NCBI GenBank assembly: GCA_963770245.1
Contig: CAVYOX010000017.1
Span: 124,001-188,000, forward strand
DNA: 64,000 nucleotides
Source: PALSA-270 sp963770245
Lineage (GTDB): Bacteria; Acidobacteriota; Terriglobia; Terriglobales; Acidobacteriaceae
Reading direction: 5' to 3'
The position numbers and the translations under genes were made by a program. The notes under the pieces are model-generated. The model was not told the DNA's origin. It saw nothing but the letters and a program-made list of their open reading frames with translations, and searched no databases. Position 1 is the stretch's first letter, and each line of letters starts with the position of its first letter. Of the stretch, positions 51,727-60,855 are shown in pieces.

Positions 51727-53190
51727 ATGGGAAAGGGCACAAGTTCAGCAGGGCCGATCGAGCCAGTAGGAATTGGGGAACAGGGATCAGTGAGCGAATC
51801 AGACCTTCGGGAAACGGTTTCGCCGGCGAACAGTACAACCGGCGGTCGTGAGTTCTTCGACCCGGGGAAGTCGGTGCGTAAGCTCCTTCCGCGTGCCATG
51901 AAGGGCGGGCTGGCAGTGGTCGATCAGGCACTTGTAACGGGGTCTAATTTTGCCTTAGCGATTCTACTGGCTCGCTGGCTGACGCCCTTGCAGTACGGAG
52001 CCTACGCCGTGGGGTTTTCCGTCTTCGTGCTCGTCGGAATGCTGTACCAGGCCTTGCTGCTCGAGGGCATGTCGGTGTTTGGTGCTTCTGTCGCTCGGAG
52101 CTGTCTGCGCAAGTACCTGAAGTCCATGCTTTCCCTTCATCTGGCCGTGGCCTCGGTGATCTTCGTGGTGCTTGGGGCCTCGGCTGGAGTCGCGTTTAAG
52201 ATCGCGCCATCGAGCGGACTACCCGGAGCACTCGCGGGTATCGCGGTTGCAACCCCGCTGATTTTGCTGTTCTGGCTGGCCAAACGAGCGTTTTATCTGC
52301 AGTTGACTCCCGGGCCGTCGACAGTCGGCGCGTTTTTCTATTGTGCAATGATCGTCGGTGGGCTGTTCCTGATCGATCGTCGCGGCCTGATCTCTCCATT
52401 TTCCGCCTTTACGCTCATGGGTCTCAGCGCCTTCGGTACCAGTATTTTTCTATTCACGCATTTGAAGTTTCGCCTTCCGGCGGACACGAGCGCTCCGAGT
52501 CAGTCGGATACGTGGCGGCGGCATTGGAAATACGGTCGATGGGCGGTCTTGGCGGAATTCAGCAAATGGGTTCCAGCCTACATCTTCTATCCACTTTTAA
52601 GCAGTTTCCGGGGTATCGCTCAGGCAGGAGAGCTGAGGGCTCTCATGAACTTCAATGCGGCAATTTTTCAAACTTACGCCGCGCTGTCTTCCTTGCTGCT
52701 GCCTTATGCTGCTCGCGTTTTCGAAAGGGAAGGCCGCCCCGGAACTGTTGCCCTGGCCAAGCGCATTGCGCTAGGTTTCGTTTCGGGTGGACTACTGTAC
52801 TGGGGTGTGCTGCTCACTTTCAAGCATCCTATCTTCCACTTGCTCTACTCGGGGAGGTATACGGAATTAGCTGGTTTGCTGCCCGTAGTTGCCTTGAGTT
52901 CGATATTCTGGAGCGCCAACTTGGGCCCCACTGACGCCTTACGAGCGATGGAATCTTCGGGTTCGGTCCTGGCCGCCGTCTGCATTTCCAGTACTATGGC
53001 CGTCGCCGTCGGGATTCCCCTCACCTGGGCTCTCGGTTTGAGTGGAGCCATCTGGTCCATGACCCTCTCGGAGGGTCTGGCTCTCCTGATGACCGTCATC
53101 CTGCTCCGCCGGAGGCTCAGGACCGCTTCACCTCCCGGGTTGATCTTGGCTCTGGTTCCGCCATCGGCTACCGAGTTCTCTCAGCAGTAG
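51727..53190 (+). CDS. Wzx-like polysaccharide flippase (MOP superfamily)
   Basis: 487 residues from the ATG at 51727; the frame is open 32 codons upstream, overlapping the condensation gene, and TTG 51703 is another option. About 12-14 membrane helices. The opening after a polar leader reads ALVTGSNFALAILLARWLTP and LQYGAYAVGFSVFVLVGM, the usual MOP N-terminus with the Ala-Arg-Trp-Leu and YG(A)YA signature. It would turn lipid-linked repeat units across the inner membrane. It directly follows the NRPS block, keeping that block inside the transcription unit. Confidence 0.87.
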   Translation: MGKGTSSAGPIEPVGIGEQGSVSESDLRETVSPANSTTGGREFFDPGKSVRKLLPRAMKGGLAVVDQALVTGSNFALAILLARWLTPLQYGAYAVGFSVFVLVGMLYQALLLEGMSVFGASVARSCLRKYLKSMLSLHLAVASVIFVVLGASAGVAFKIAPSSGLPGALAGIAVATPLILLFWLAKRAFYLQLTPGPSTVGAFFYCAMIVGGLFLIDRRGLISPFSAFTLMGLSAFGTSIFLFTHLKFRLPADTSAPSQSDTWRRHWKYGRWAVLAEFSKWVPAYIFYPLLSSFRGIAQAGELRALMNFNAAIFQTYAALSSLLLPYAARVFEREGRPGTVALAKRIALGFVSGGLLYWGVLLTFKHPIFHLLYSGRYTELAGLLPVVALSSIFWSANLGPTDALRAMESSGSVLAAVCISSTMAVAVGIPLTWALGLSGAIWSMTLSEGLALLMTVILLRRRLRTASPPGLILALVPPSATEFSQQ

Positions 53191-53619
53191 CTCGACTCAG
53201 TCTGCGCCAAAGCTCTATGAATACCGCTAACCGCAGAAGCATGCCGGCTACGCTCGATGCGAATCGTCGACGGGCGAGACTCGCCCGGAGGGGTCTCTTG
53301 CAGTTCTCATTGTTTCTGCTGTTCATGCTGGCACCGTCCCAATCTCGCTCTCCGCTCCTTCTGAGCTGGTACGGCTGGCGGGTGTAGTGGCGAACTATTT
53401 TCAGCCTTGGGGCGGCGGCCACCTTAGAGCATCTACATCCTTCCTTCAGGACTCCCTCTGAAGTGTTCGCCGATCTAAAGGTCGCCGTCTTGGCGGCGGT
53501 TCCCCTACAGCACAATCGCTCTCACGCCAAGCTGAAAGACACGGGGAGGGCTAGCGGTTTGGAGCCGCCTAAGTCGATTTCCATCCAGTGATCGAACGCA
53601 ATTGGGCTGGTGTAATGTT
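53191..53619. other. Intergenic region with one hairpin
   Basis: About 430 bases between flippase and GT2 genes, unusually long for this cluster. It holds a 7-bp perfect hairpin, CGGGCGA-GAC-TCGCCCG (53271-53287). No gene was recognised on either strand. It may contain a terminator and a second promoter for the right half of the cluster. Confidence 0.45.
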
Positions 53620-54561
53620 ATGCAGCAAGTCTCGGTAATCCTGCCAGTTTATAACGCCGAGGAGTTCCTGACCGAGGCGTTGCAAAGTGTTCTCAATCAG
53701 AGCCACCACAGCTTCGAGTTGATCGCCATCGACGACGGGTCAACGGATGGCTCAACGGAGATCTTGGCAGAGTTTGCCCGTCGGGACAAAAGGGTCGCCA
53801 TGCATCGTAGGCAGAATCGAGGTGTTGCCGCTACGGCAAATGAGTGTTTGGAAAAAGCTAGAAATGAGCTAGTGGTACGAATCGACGCGGATGACGTTAT
53901 GCTTCCGAACCGCATCGAGCGGCAGGTTTCGTTTATGCAACAGCATCAGGATATCAGTGTTGCAAGTTGCTATGCGTGGCTGATCGACCGCAAAGGCAAA
54001 GTACTGGCACGGGCGAAACCGGAGGTCGACATAGAACGGGGTATTCGGGAGTGTGAGCCCAACTACTTTGTCAGCTTAATCCAACCTGCCACGATAATGC
54101 GCCGGCAGCATGTGGCCGCTGTGGGGGGATATTCCGGTGGCTACCGGTTCGCAGAGGATCGTGAGTTATGGGGCCGACTTGTCGCGTCCGGCTATCGCCT
54201 GGATGTACAGCCGGAGTTTCTTGTGAAACAGCGAATTCACGGATCCAGCCTGACCGGACAGAGCATGCGCCAAAATGAAGTGGTTTGTCGGTTTATTGAC
54301 GGGAACATCCGACGAGTATTGCAGGGTCAACAGTCGCTCTCGTTCGAAGTCTTTCTGGATCAGCGGCGAAACCTTTCATTGTTTAAGCGGATGGCCCGGA
54401 GTGGCGAGGAACTCGGCTCGGTCTTCTATAAGCAAGCTACACGTGACTATGCCGAGCGCAGATGGTGGAGTCTGTTCCGGCATGGCACCTCAGCAGTTTG
54501 CTTAAGTCCCGCCTACGGAATTCGGATACTGCAAAAGTTAGCATTTAGAGGGATGGCTTAA
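53620..54561 (+). CDS. Glycosyltransferase, GT2 family
   Basis: 313 residues from the ATG at 53620 (a TTG 18 bases upstream is open). The GT-A fold is evident from QVSVILPVYNAEEFLTEALQ, FELIAIDDGSTDGSTEIL, VVRIDADDVMLPNRIERQVS (DxD as DADD), and EDRELWGRLVASG as the catalytic-base region. It adds one sugar to the lipid-linked repeat unit at the cytoplasmic face. Donor and linkage cannot be told from the sequence. Confidence 0.9.
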   Translation: MQQVSVILPVYNAEEFLTEALQSVLNQSHHSFELIAIDDGSTDGSTEILAEFARRDKRVAMHRRQNRGVAATANECLEKARNELVVRIDADDVMLPNRIERQVSFMQQHQDISVASCYAWLIDRKGKVLARAKPEVDIERGIRECEPNYFVSLIQPATIMRRQHVAAVGGYSGGYRFAEDRELWGRLVASGYRLDVQPEFLVKQRIHGSSLTGQSMRQNEVVCRFIDGNIRRVLQGQQSLSFEVFLDQRRNLSLFKRMARSGEELGSVFYKQATRDYAERRWWSLFRHGTSAVCLSPAYGIRILQKLAFRGMA

Positions 54562-54772
54562 CAACCCTCTGCGATTGGCACAAAGGTCGTTGGCGACTAA
54601 CGTCCCTCTTCGCCATGACAATCTCCGAAGGCATTTGCAGTTACTCTCGGCCTGCTGCGCAGAGAGCTGCGGCGGACATCGCAGAATTACGTTCTAAAGT
54701 AACGCCTGACGCTCAAAGTTCCTTAATTTGGACTCGCGAGTGACGTCAGCCTCAGGAGGCGTGGATCGCTCA

Positions 54773-56278
54773 ATGGAAATCATGCGTTCGACGACAAAAG
54801 TCGGCTCCGGCGTCGAGACGAGACTTAGCCTACGCGACCTCATCCCGCTTGCAATATTTGTAATACTTGGTTTCGTGCTGATTGTTTATCCGTTCTATGC
54901 CATCGGTCTTGTTGTCATCGCTGCCATTTTAGCTTTTGCCTGGCTGGCCCTTGGACAAATGCGCCGTGCTGGCCTAGAGGCTTGGCAGGTGCTGCTGCTC
55001 ATCGCACTCAGCGGATACACGCTCTTGAACTATGGATTTGAAAATCTCGCGGTTCATATCGGGGGAATCCCGATCATTTTCAGTTACCTTCTCATGTACG
55101 CTTCTATGCTTCTGGCCGTTTTGTCACTGAGACAATCGGCGCTAAGGACATTAAAAGAGCCTGTAGTGTTTTGTCTCCTTGCCTTGCTGCTCTTGACTCT
55201 TTTTCATCTCGTGGTTGATATTCCGTCCTACGGGCTCTGGGCTCTGCGGGATGCCTCCATGGTTCTCGACGGCGGATCTTTGTTCCTGGGATTGTTCTGG
55301 GCGATGAGGCGGAACAGCACAATTCCTCTGCTCAAGTGGCTGATGGCTATATTCCTGCTCAATTTAGCCTATGGTCTGTCATTCCCGTGGAGTGAGAGGA
55401 TTCAGGAATTGTCGCCCTCCTCCGGTGTCTTTCTCCGGGTACCGGTTCTTGGGTTTTACCACGCGACTTACATATGGCTGCTGGCGGGCCTCCTGTTCTG
55501 CCTTTTTCTTTCCATCTACGTTGTCAGCTGGCCCCGTTGGATCATAATTTGCCTCAGCCTGGCGCAACTGTTTGGACTGGCGATCCATCAAGCCAGATCG
55601 ATGTACGTAGCCCTTGGAGTCGCCCTGGTGGTCCTACTCGTCTTGCGTGAAACCGCCAAAGGCACGAAATTGCTACTTGTGCTGTCCAGTGCGATTCTCG
55701 GTCTATACTTGTTGACTAGCGTAGCGGGCGTTGAAATGTCAGGGCGCATCGGGCCCGTAGATTTGGATTTTTTCAGACAACACTTGCGAAGTATTTCAGG
55801 CGCGGAGGATACTCCAGGAAGCAGCGTGGAGGGCCGCGTTGACTGGGCCGACCAAGCATTGCAGCGCTTCCACTCAAGTCCCTGGTTCGGCGTTGGGTTC
55901 GGTCTGCCCTTAATCAACTGGACGCAAGAAGATGGTACTGCCGTGCGACAACCCCATAATTCCAGCTTGAGTCTATTGGCGAGGCTAGGAGCAATCGGAT
56001 TCGCTGTGTGGATAACGTTCCATTTGTGCTTGCTGAAAACATTCGTCTACGCATTTCGGCATCGACATTGTTGGAGCGAGCTGATGTCCGACCTCATCTT
56101 GTGGCTCTTTATCTTATACTTGACCTTCATGATCGTCATCCACGTGGAGCCCGGCCTCGAGTTTCCCACAGGCGCGGTACCATTCTACTTTTTTGTGGGC
56201 CTGTCTGTGGGACTTGTACGCTCGCAAGTTGCGGCGGCAAAAGAAACCACTTACAGCGGAACCATTGACCGATTCTGA
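54773..56278 (+). CDS. O-antigen ligase/Wzy-type polymerase
   Basis: 501 residues from the ATG at 54773 (GGAGG 13 bases upstream; TTG 54728 also open). About 11-12 membrane helices. The large periplasmic loop contains VEGRVDWADQALQRFHSSPW, FGVGFGLP and RQPHNSSLSLLARLGAIGF, matching the Wzy_C pattern with a conserved PHN-like His followed by helix. It would polymerise repeat units in the periplasm. It lies 210 bases after the GT2 gene. Confidence 0.87.
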   Translation: MEIMRSTTKVGSGVETRLSLRDLIPLAIFVILGFVLIVYPFYAIGLVVIAAILAFAWLALGQMRRAGLEAWQVLLLIALSGYTLLNYGFENLAVHIGGIPIIFSYLLMYASMLLAVLSLRQSALRTLKEPVVFCLLALLLLTLFHLVVDIPSYGLWALRDASMVLDGGSLFLGLFWAMRRNSTIPLLKWLMAIFLLNLAYGLSFPWSERIQELSPSSGVFLRVPVLGFYHATYIWLLAGLLFCLFLSIYVVSWPRWIIICLSLAQLFGLAIHQARSMYVALGVALVVLLVLRETAKGTKLLLVLSSAILGLYLLTSVAGVEMSGRIGPVDLDFFRQHLRSISGAEDTPGSSVEGRVDWADQALQRFHSSPWFGVGFGLPLINWTQEDGTAVRQPHNSSLSLLARLGAIGFAVWITFHLCLLKTFVYAFRHRHCWSELMSDLILWLFILYLTFMIVIHVEPGLEFPTGAVPFYFFVGLSVGLVRSQVAAAKETTYSGTIDRF

Positions 56279-56556
56279 TCGACTTCAGATATGAGGGCTT
56301 CCGTTGTGTACTGCGACCCAACTGTTGGCAGCGGATCGCCGTGCGAGCATTAAGCTCCAAGGTTTCTGCCAGCCATTGTGGGCGCCCTGTCTCAGTTCAT
56401 CGAGCGAGTAGCCGACCTAACCTCTTTGCGCATATTCGACTTCGATCCTTTCGAGGTTTTGGCTTGGGTCGAAGGCCGGATGTGCGGAGGAACCTGACGC
56501 TGGTAAGAACAGCCATATTCAGAAACAAGAACTAAGACATACTCAGAAGCGAACAT

Positions 56557-57333
56557 ATGAAGCCGTTTAGGCTCGTGACAACCAGCTGGGATGACGGCGA
56601 CCGCTCGGATTTGAAGCTCGCCGAGCTTTTGGGGACGAGGGGAATCAAAGGAACTTTCTACATACCGATAACCCCGTTCCAGGCACGACCCGCTCTTACG
56701 CACGCAGAAGTGAGATTACTGTCGTCCGAGGGATTCGATGTTGGCGCCCACGGATTTTCACACGCTCTGCTCTGGAAACTGCCCGCGGCAGAGTTGTCCA
56801 GGGAGATTGTTCCCTGTAAACCTACACTCGAGGGCATCACCGGCAGGGAAGTAAGGATGTTTTGCTATCCCAGGGGGCGCTACGACAAAAAAGTTGTGGA
56901 AGCCGTGAAGGCTGCTGGCTATCACGGAGCGCGGACCGTCCGCATGCTCGCGACCCAATCTGACTTTGACCCTTTCGAGATGCCCACTACGGTGCAAATG
57001 TTCCCCCATTCTAAGGCCGGTTACCTCCGGAACATTGCACGGGGCTCCCTGAACCTTCAAGGCCTGCGAGTCTGTATATCTTGCGCAAGCCGCCTGGGCA
57101 ATTGGTTTGACCTCAGCAAGAGCCTTTTCGAAACGGTGCTACGAGATGGCGGTGTCTGGCACCTGTACGGTCACTCCTGGGAAATCGATGAGCTAGGACT
57201 ATGGCATGACCTTAGACAAATTCTGGATTACATCGGCAACCGTGAAGACGTGATGTACGTGTCGAATTCCGAGCTACTCCAGTTTAGGACTCCTACTAGC
57301 CAGTCCACTGCGAATCGCACTCTGCAAAACTAA
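56557..57333 (+). CDS. Polysaccharide deacetylase (NodB homology)
   Basis: 258 residues. TTSWDDGDRSD supplies the catalytic-base/metal Asp pair. GAHGFSHALL supplies the HxxxH metal ligands. MFCYPRGRYDKKVV and WHLYGHSWEIDELG (His near the end) complete the NodB motifs. There is no signal peptide, so it would act in the cytoplasm, for example on a nucleotide- or lipid-linked N-acetyl sugar before export. Placed between polymerase and epimerase genes, it suggests that the polymer contains a deacetylated amino sugar. Confidence 0.87.
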   Translation: MKPFRLVTTSWDDGDRSDLKLAELLGTRGIKGTFYIPITPFQARPALTHAEVRLLSSEGFDVGAHGFSHALLWKLPAAELSREIVPCKPTLEGITGREVRMFCYPRGRYDKKVVEAVKAAGYHGARTVRMLATQSDFDPFEMPTTVQMFPHSKAGYLRNIARGSLNLQGLRVCISCASRLGNWFDLSKSLFETVLRDGGVWHLYGHSWEIDELGLWHDLRQILDYIGNREDVMYVSNSELLQFRTPTSQSTANRTLQN

Positions 57334-57438
57334 AGGTAACCTTCCAGTGCTTGTGGGGCAAGGCGCCCGAGCGGAAGTATAGCTGTTTTTTCCCTTCGCA
57401 ATACTTACTTCAGAAAGGAAATGAGGAGAGGCATCTCT

Positions 57439-58446
57439 ATGAACACACGAAAACACATACTCGTAACCGGGGCCGGGGGTTTCATTGGCCACCATTTGGT
57501 GAAGCGTTTAAAGGCCGAGGGCCACTGGGTTCGCGGTGTAGATGTGAAGTGTCCGGAGTACGAATTATCGCCCGCGGACGAGTTTGAGGTACTTGATCTC
57601 CGCCGGTGGGACAACTGCCTTACCGCCACGAGGGGGGGCGTGGCCGAAGTTTATAACCTGGCGGCTGACATGGGGGGCATTGGCTACATCACCGCATTCC
57701 AGGCAGCGATTGCACGCAACAATATTTTGATCAATGCCCACATGTTGGAAGCCAGCCGACAAAACGGCGTCAAGCGTTTCCTGTTCTCCTCTTCGGCGTG
57801 TGTGTACGCGCAGAGTAAACAAAAAGATGCCGATGTGACTCCGCTGCGCGAAGAGGACGCTTTTCCCGCGGAGCCGGAGCCTGGCTACGGGTGGGAGAAG
57901 CTCTATGCTGAGGAGTTGTGCCGCTATTACTGGCATGACTATGAGTTCCAGACGCGCATTGTGCGGTTCCACAACGTCTATGGGCCGCTCGGCACCTACC
58001 AGGGCGGTAAGGAGAAGGCTCCGGCAGCGATATGCCGAAAAGTGGCTTTAGCGCGCCAAGGCGATGAGATTGAAGTATGGGGTGATGGAAAGCAAACGCG
58101 GTCGTTCATGTATGTGGATGACTGCGTCGAAGGATTGGTTCGTATCATGCGGTCCGACTATCACGATGCTCTCAACCTGGGCACAGAGGAGTTAGTCACG
58201 ATTGACCAATTGGTAGATCTGGTCTCCGAGGCGGCAGGCAAAGAGCTGAGGAAGCGTCATAACCTGGAGGGACCGCAGGGCGTACGCGGACGCAACAGCG
58301 ATAATCGTCGCCTGCGCCAAGTGCTTGACTGGGAGCCATGCATAAGTTTGCGCCAAGGCCTTCGGCAGACCTATCTGTGGATCGACGAGGAACTGCGCAA
58401 GATGGAACCTTACGCTGAGCGAAGGGAAGTGATCGCCGCTGCTTAG
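57439..58446 (+). CDS. GDP-mannose 3,5-epimerase-like SDR enzyme
   Basis: 335 residues from the ATG at 57439 (GAGGAGAGG upstream). The NAD site is ILVTGAGGFIGHHL. The rest follows plant GDP-mannose 3,5-epimerase closely: AADMGGIGYI, FLFSSSACVY, EEDAFPAEPEPGYGWEKLYA, RFHNVYGPLGTYQGGKEKAP, WGDGKQTRSFMYVDDCVEGL and EGPQGVRGRNSDN. Catalytic residues align as Cys121, Tyr150, Lys154 and Lys193. The expected product is GDP-L-galactose (with some GDP-L-gulose), so the polymer may contain L-galactose or a derivative. Other sugar-nucleotide epimerases usually lack the Cys. Confidence 0.85.
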   Translation: MNTRKHILVTGAGGFIGHHLVKRLKAEGHWVRGVDVKCPEYELSPADEFEVLDLRRWDNCLTATRGGVAEVYNLAADMGGIGYITAFQAAIARNNILINAHMLEASRQNGVKRFLFSSSACVYAQSKQKDADVTPLREEDAFPAEPEPGYGWEKLYAEELCRYYWHDYEFQTRIVRFHNVYGPLGTYQGGKEKAPAAICRKVALARQGDEIEVWGDGKQTRSFMYVDDCVEGLVRIMRSDYHDALNLGTEELVTIDQLVDLVSEAAGKELRKRHNLEGPQGVRGRNSDNRRLRQVLDWEPCISLRQGLRQTYLWIDEELRKMEPYAERREVIAAA

Positions 58447-58575
58447 TAGTTGCCTTCGGGCTCCCTCGGTCGCCTTTTGTGGCAGCGAGAGCCCCGATGA
58501 TGCGGCTATCTGGCGCGGCGGCTTTGTTCCGATCGATGACAGCCGTCCCCCTTTCAGGTGCGAAGGAGCACAATA

Positions 58576-59379
58576 ATGAATGAACAGAACCCCCAAAGTG
58601 AAGCGGTCACGCAACCCCCGGCCCTAGATGCCAGGTTCAAGGTGTTAGGTGTGCAAGTGAACGCAGTTCAAATACCCGATGTGGTAGCACAAATGGAAGG
58701 CTGGATTTCCCGACGTAATGGGTGTCGGTTCATAGCCGTGACTGGCATGCATGGTGTCAGCGAGGCTCAGCATCAGGCTTCATTCAAGCAAATTCTGAAC
58801 TCGGCGGATATGGTAGTGCCAGACGGGATGCCGCTCGTGTGGCTCGGCCGTTGGCGTGGGTATGGGCTGGAGCGCCGCGTCTATGGTCCCGAACTCATGC
58901 GAACCTTCTGCCGTGACACAGGCCCTAAGTATCGACATTTCTTCTATGGGGGGGGACCCAGTGTGCCCGGTCTCTTGGCTCAAGTGCTACGAGAACAATG
59001 CGGAACCAATACAGTTGGGGATTATTCACCCCCGTTCCGCATGCTTTCGGAGGAGGAAGATAGCGAAATCATTGACATGATCCATAGGGCCGAACCCGAC
59101 GTTCTCTGGATTGGCCTAGGCACCCCTAAGCAAGAACGATGGATGTATGAACACAGGCCGAAGCTTCGAGTTCCAGTCGTAGTCGGAGTGGGTGCGGCCT
59201 TTGATCTCAATACTGGAAGGATTAGACAGGCGCCATTTTGGATGCGCGAACATGGACTCGAGTGGGCCTTTCGGCTGCTGATGGAGCCGCGGAGACTCTG
59301 GCGCCGGTACTTACTCTATGGGTCACAATTCGTGTGGAGCGTTGCATGGGAGTCTTTGCACCTAAAGAACTTTGACTGA
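58576..59379 (+). CDS. WecG/TagA/CpsF-family glycosyltransferase (GT26)
   Basis: 267 residues from the ATG at 58576 (AAGGAG 8 bases upstream). Family motifs: MVVPDGMPLVWLGRW, RVYGPELMRTFCRD, HFFYGGGPSVPGLL, DVLWIGLGTPKQERWMYEHR and VVGVGAAFDLNTGRIRQAPF. Members usually transfer the second sugar to an undecaprenyl-linked first sugar. Membrane-associated without obvious transmembrane helices. Confidence 0.93.
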   Translation: MNEQNPQSEAVTQPPALDARFKVLGVQVNAVQIPDVVAQMEGWISRRNGCRFIAVTGMHGVSEAQHQASFKQILNSADMVVPDGMPLVWLGRWRGYGLERRVYGPELMRTFCRDTGPKYRHFFYGGGPSVPGLLAQVLREQCGTNTVGDYSPPFRMLSEEEDSEIIDMIHRAEPDVLWIGLGTPKQERWMYEHRPKLRVPVVVGVGAAFDLNTGRIRQAPFWMREHGLEWAFRLLMEPRRLWRRYLLYGSQFVWSVAWESLHLKNFD

Positions 59380-59480
59380 TACAAACAACGAAAGCCACGC
59401 GTGGCGGCTCGAATGTCTGCGGAGGCGCTCAAGCGTTCTTGCTGCGCCCTGGGCCCGAACGCTAAGGAGGGAAGAATTCT

Positions 59481-60665
59481 GTGAGGGTATTGCTCGTCCA
59501 TAACACCTACCAACAACCTGGCGGGGAGGATGTCGTTTTTGAACTCGAACGCTGGCTGCTCGAGTCCCGTGGCCATCGGGTCATCGTTTACCGTCGGAGT
59601 AATCAGGAGATCGACGCTTACGGCGGAATCCGGCGGATCGGCTTGGTGAAAACAGCGATCTGGGCTTCGGACTCGCGGCAGGATTTTGCACAGTTGCTGC
59701 GCCGGGAAAAACCCGATGTCGTGCACGTGCATAACACGTTCATCATGATTTCGCCGTCCATCTACTCCGCTTGTTACGAGGCCGGTATCCCTCTTGTCCA
59801 GACGCTGCACAATTACCGATTGCTTTGCCCGGGGGCCACTTTTTTTCGAGATGGGAAGATCTGCGAGGACTGCCTTGATCGTTCCTTGTGGCAAAGTGTG
59901 CGACACTCTTGCTACCGTGACTCCCGCAGTGCAACGGCGATTGTGGCTTTGATGCTGGCGACTCATCGCCATCGGAACACTTGGGGCCGTGAGATCTCAC
60001 GTTTCATAGCCCTGAGCAAGTTTTCCCGCACGAAGTTCATCAAAGGGGGAGTGCCTGCGGAAAAAATCTCGGTCAAGCCCAATTTCGTTCATCCGGATCC
60101 CGGCGCCCGCTCCGGGAATGGTGAGTATGGGCTGTTTGTGGGAAGGCTCTCTCCGGAGAAGCGAGTGAGCACACTGCTCACGGCCTGGAAGCGTTTTCGT
60201 CTCGACATTCCGATCTTCATTATCGGCGGTGGTCCCGATCGAGACGAACTGGAGGCACAGAGCACGACCAACGGTCTCTCCACCGTCCACTTTCTTGGGT
60301 ACTTGCCCCGTGAACAGGCATTGGCGTACCTGAGAAAGGCCCGTTTCTTAATCTTTTCGAGCGAGTGGTATGAGAATTGTCCAATGACACTTGTGGAGGC
60401 ATTCGCTTGCAGCGTACCGGTGATCTGCAGTGCGATTGGAAGTATGCAAGAAATGGTCGTCAACGGTCGCACGGGGTTGTTCTTTACTCCGGGTGACCCT
60501 GACGATCTGGCTGAAAAAGTGGTCTGGGCGTGGAATCACCCCGATGAGATGCGGGCTATGGGAAACGAAGCTCGGATGGAATACGAATCCACGTACACCG
60601 CGGAGAACAACTACGCGATGTTGATGGAGATCTACCGGAGCGCAACGGAGGCTCCGGTGCAGTAG
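59481..60665 (+). CDS. Glycosyltransferase, GT4 family
   Basis: 394 residues from a GTG at 59481, chosen because AAGGAGG lies about 11 bases upstream. It starts MRVLLVHNTYQQPGGEDVVF. The DVVHVHNTFIMISPSIYSAC region and YEAGIPLVQTLHNYRLLCPG are typical acceptor-side elements of GT4. The C-terminal half has GLFVGRLSPEKRVSTLLTAW, FLGYLPREQALAYLRKARFL and the donor motif NCPMTLVEAFACSVPVICSA. A Cys-containing insert (GKICEDCLDRSLWQSVRHSC) is common in this subgroup. Last gene of the rightward cluster. Confidence 0.92.
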   Translation: MRVLLVHNTYQQPGGEDVVFELERWLLESRGHRVIVYRRSNQEIDAYGGIRRIGLVKTAIWASDSRQDFAQLLRREKPDVVHVHNTFIMISPSIYSACYEAGIPLVQTLHNYRLLCPGATFFRDGKICEDCLDRSLWQSVRHSCYRDSRSATAIVALMLATHRHRNTWGREISRFIALSKFSRTKFIKGGVPAEKISVKPNFVHPDPGARSGNGEYGLFVGRLSPEKRVSTLLTAWKRFRLDIPIFIIGGGPDRDELEAQSTTNGLSTVHFLGYLPREQALAYLRKARFLIFSSEWYENCPMTLVEAFACSVPVICSAIGSMQEMVVNGRTGLFFTPGDPDDLAEKVVWAWNHPDEMRAMGNEARMEYESTYTAENNYAMLMEIYRSATEAPVQ

Positions 60666-60684
60666 CCGCATCAGGCTGCCGAAC

Positions 60685-60739
60685 CTCCCTCCGAGGGGGA
60701 CCAAACCACTGGGTATCCCTGGTGGGAGAACCGAGGGAG
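60685..60739. terminator. Possible terminator structure between convergent genes
   Basis: Outer inverted repeat CTCCCTC / GAGGGAG encloses a smaller imperfect one, CCACTGGGTATCCCTGGTGG. It sits 20 bases after the GT4 stop and before the converging beta-helix gene. The structure is weak and the call tentative. Confidence 0.35.
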
Positions 60740-60855
60740 AAGCGAACCACTTGATGCCTCGCTCCAACGGGTCCCACTGCCTAAACGGATCACTCCATCT
60801 AGCCGCCACAGGCCGCTTTTCCTTTTCGCCCGCGAAGCCAAGGTCGGCTGTGTGC

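Noticed and set aside
59394..59405. 12-bp palindrome GCCACGCGTGGC between WecG-like and GT4 genes
   Set aside because: Single short palindrome in GC-rich DNA; no repeat or context to support an operator.
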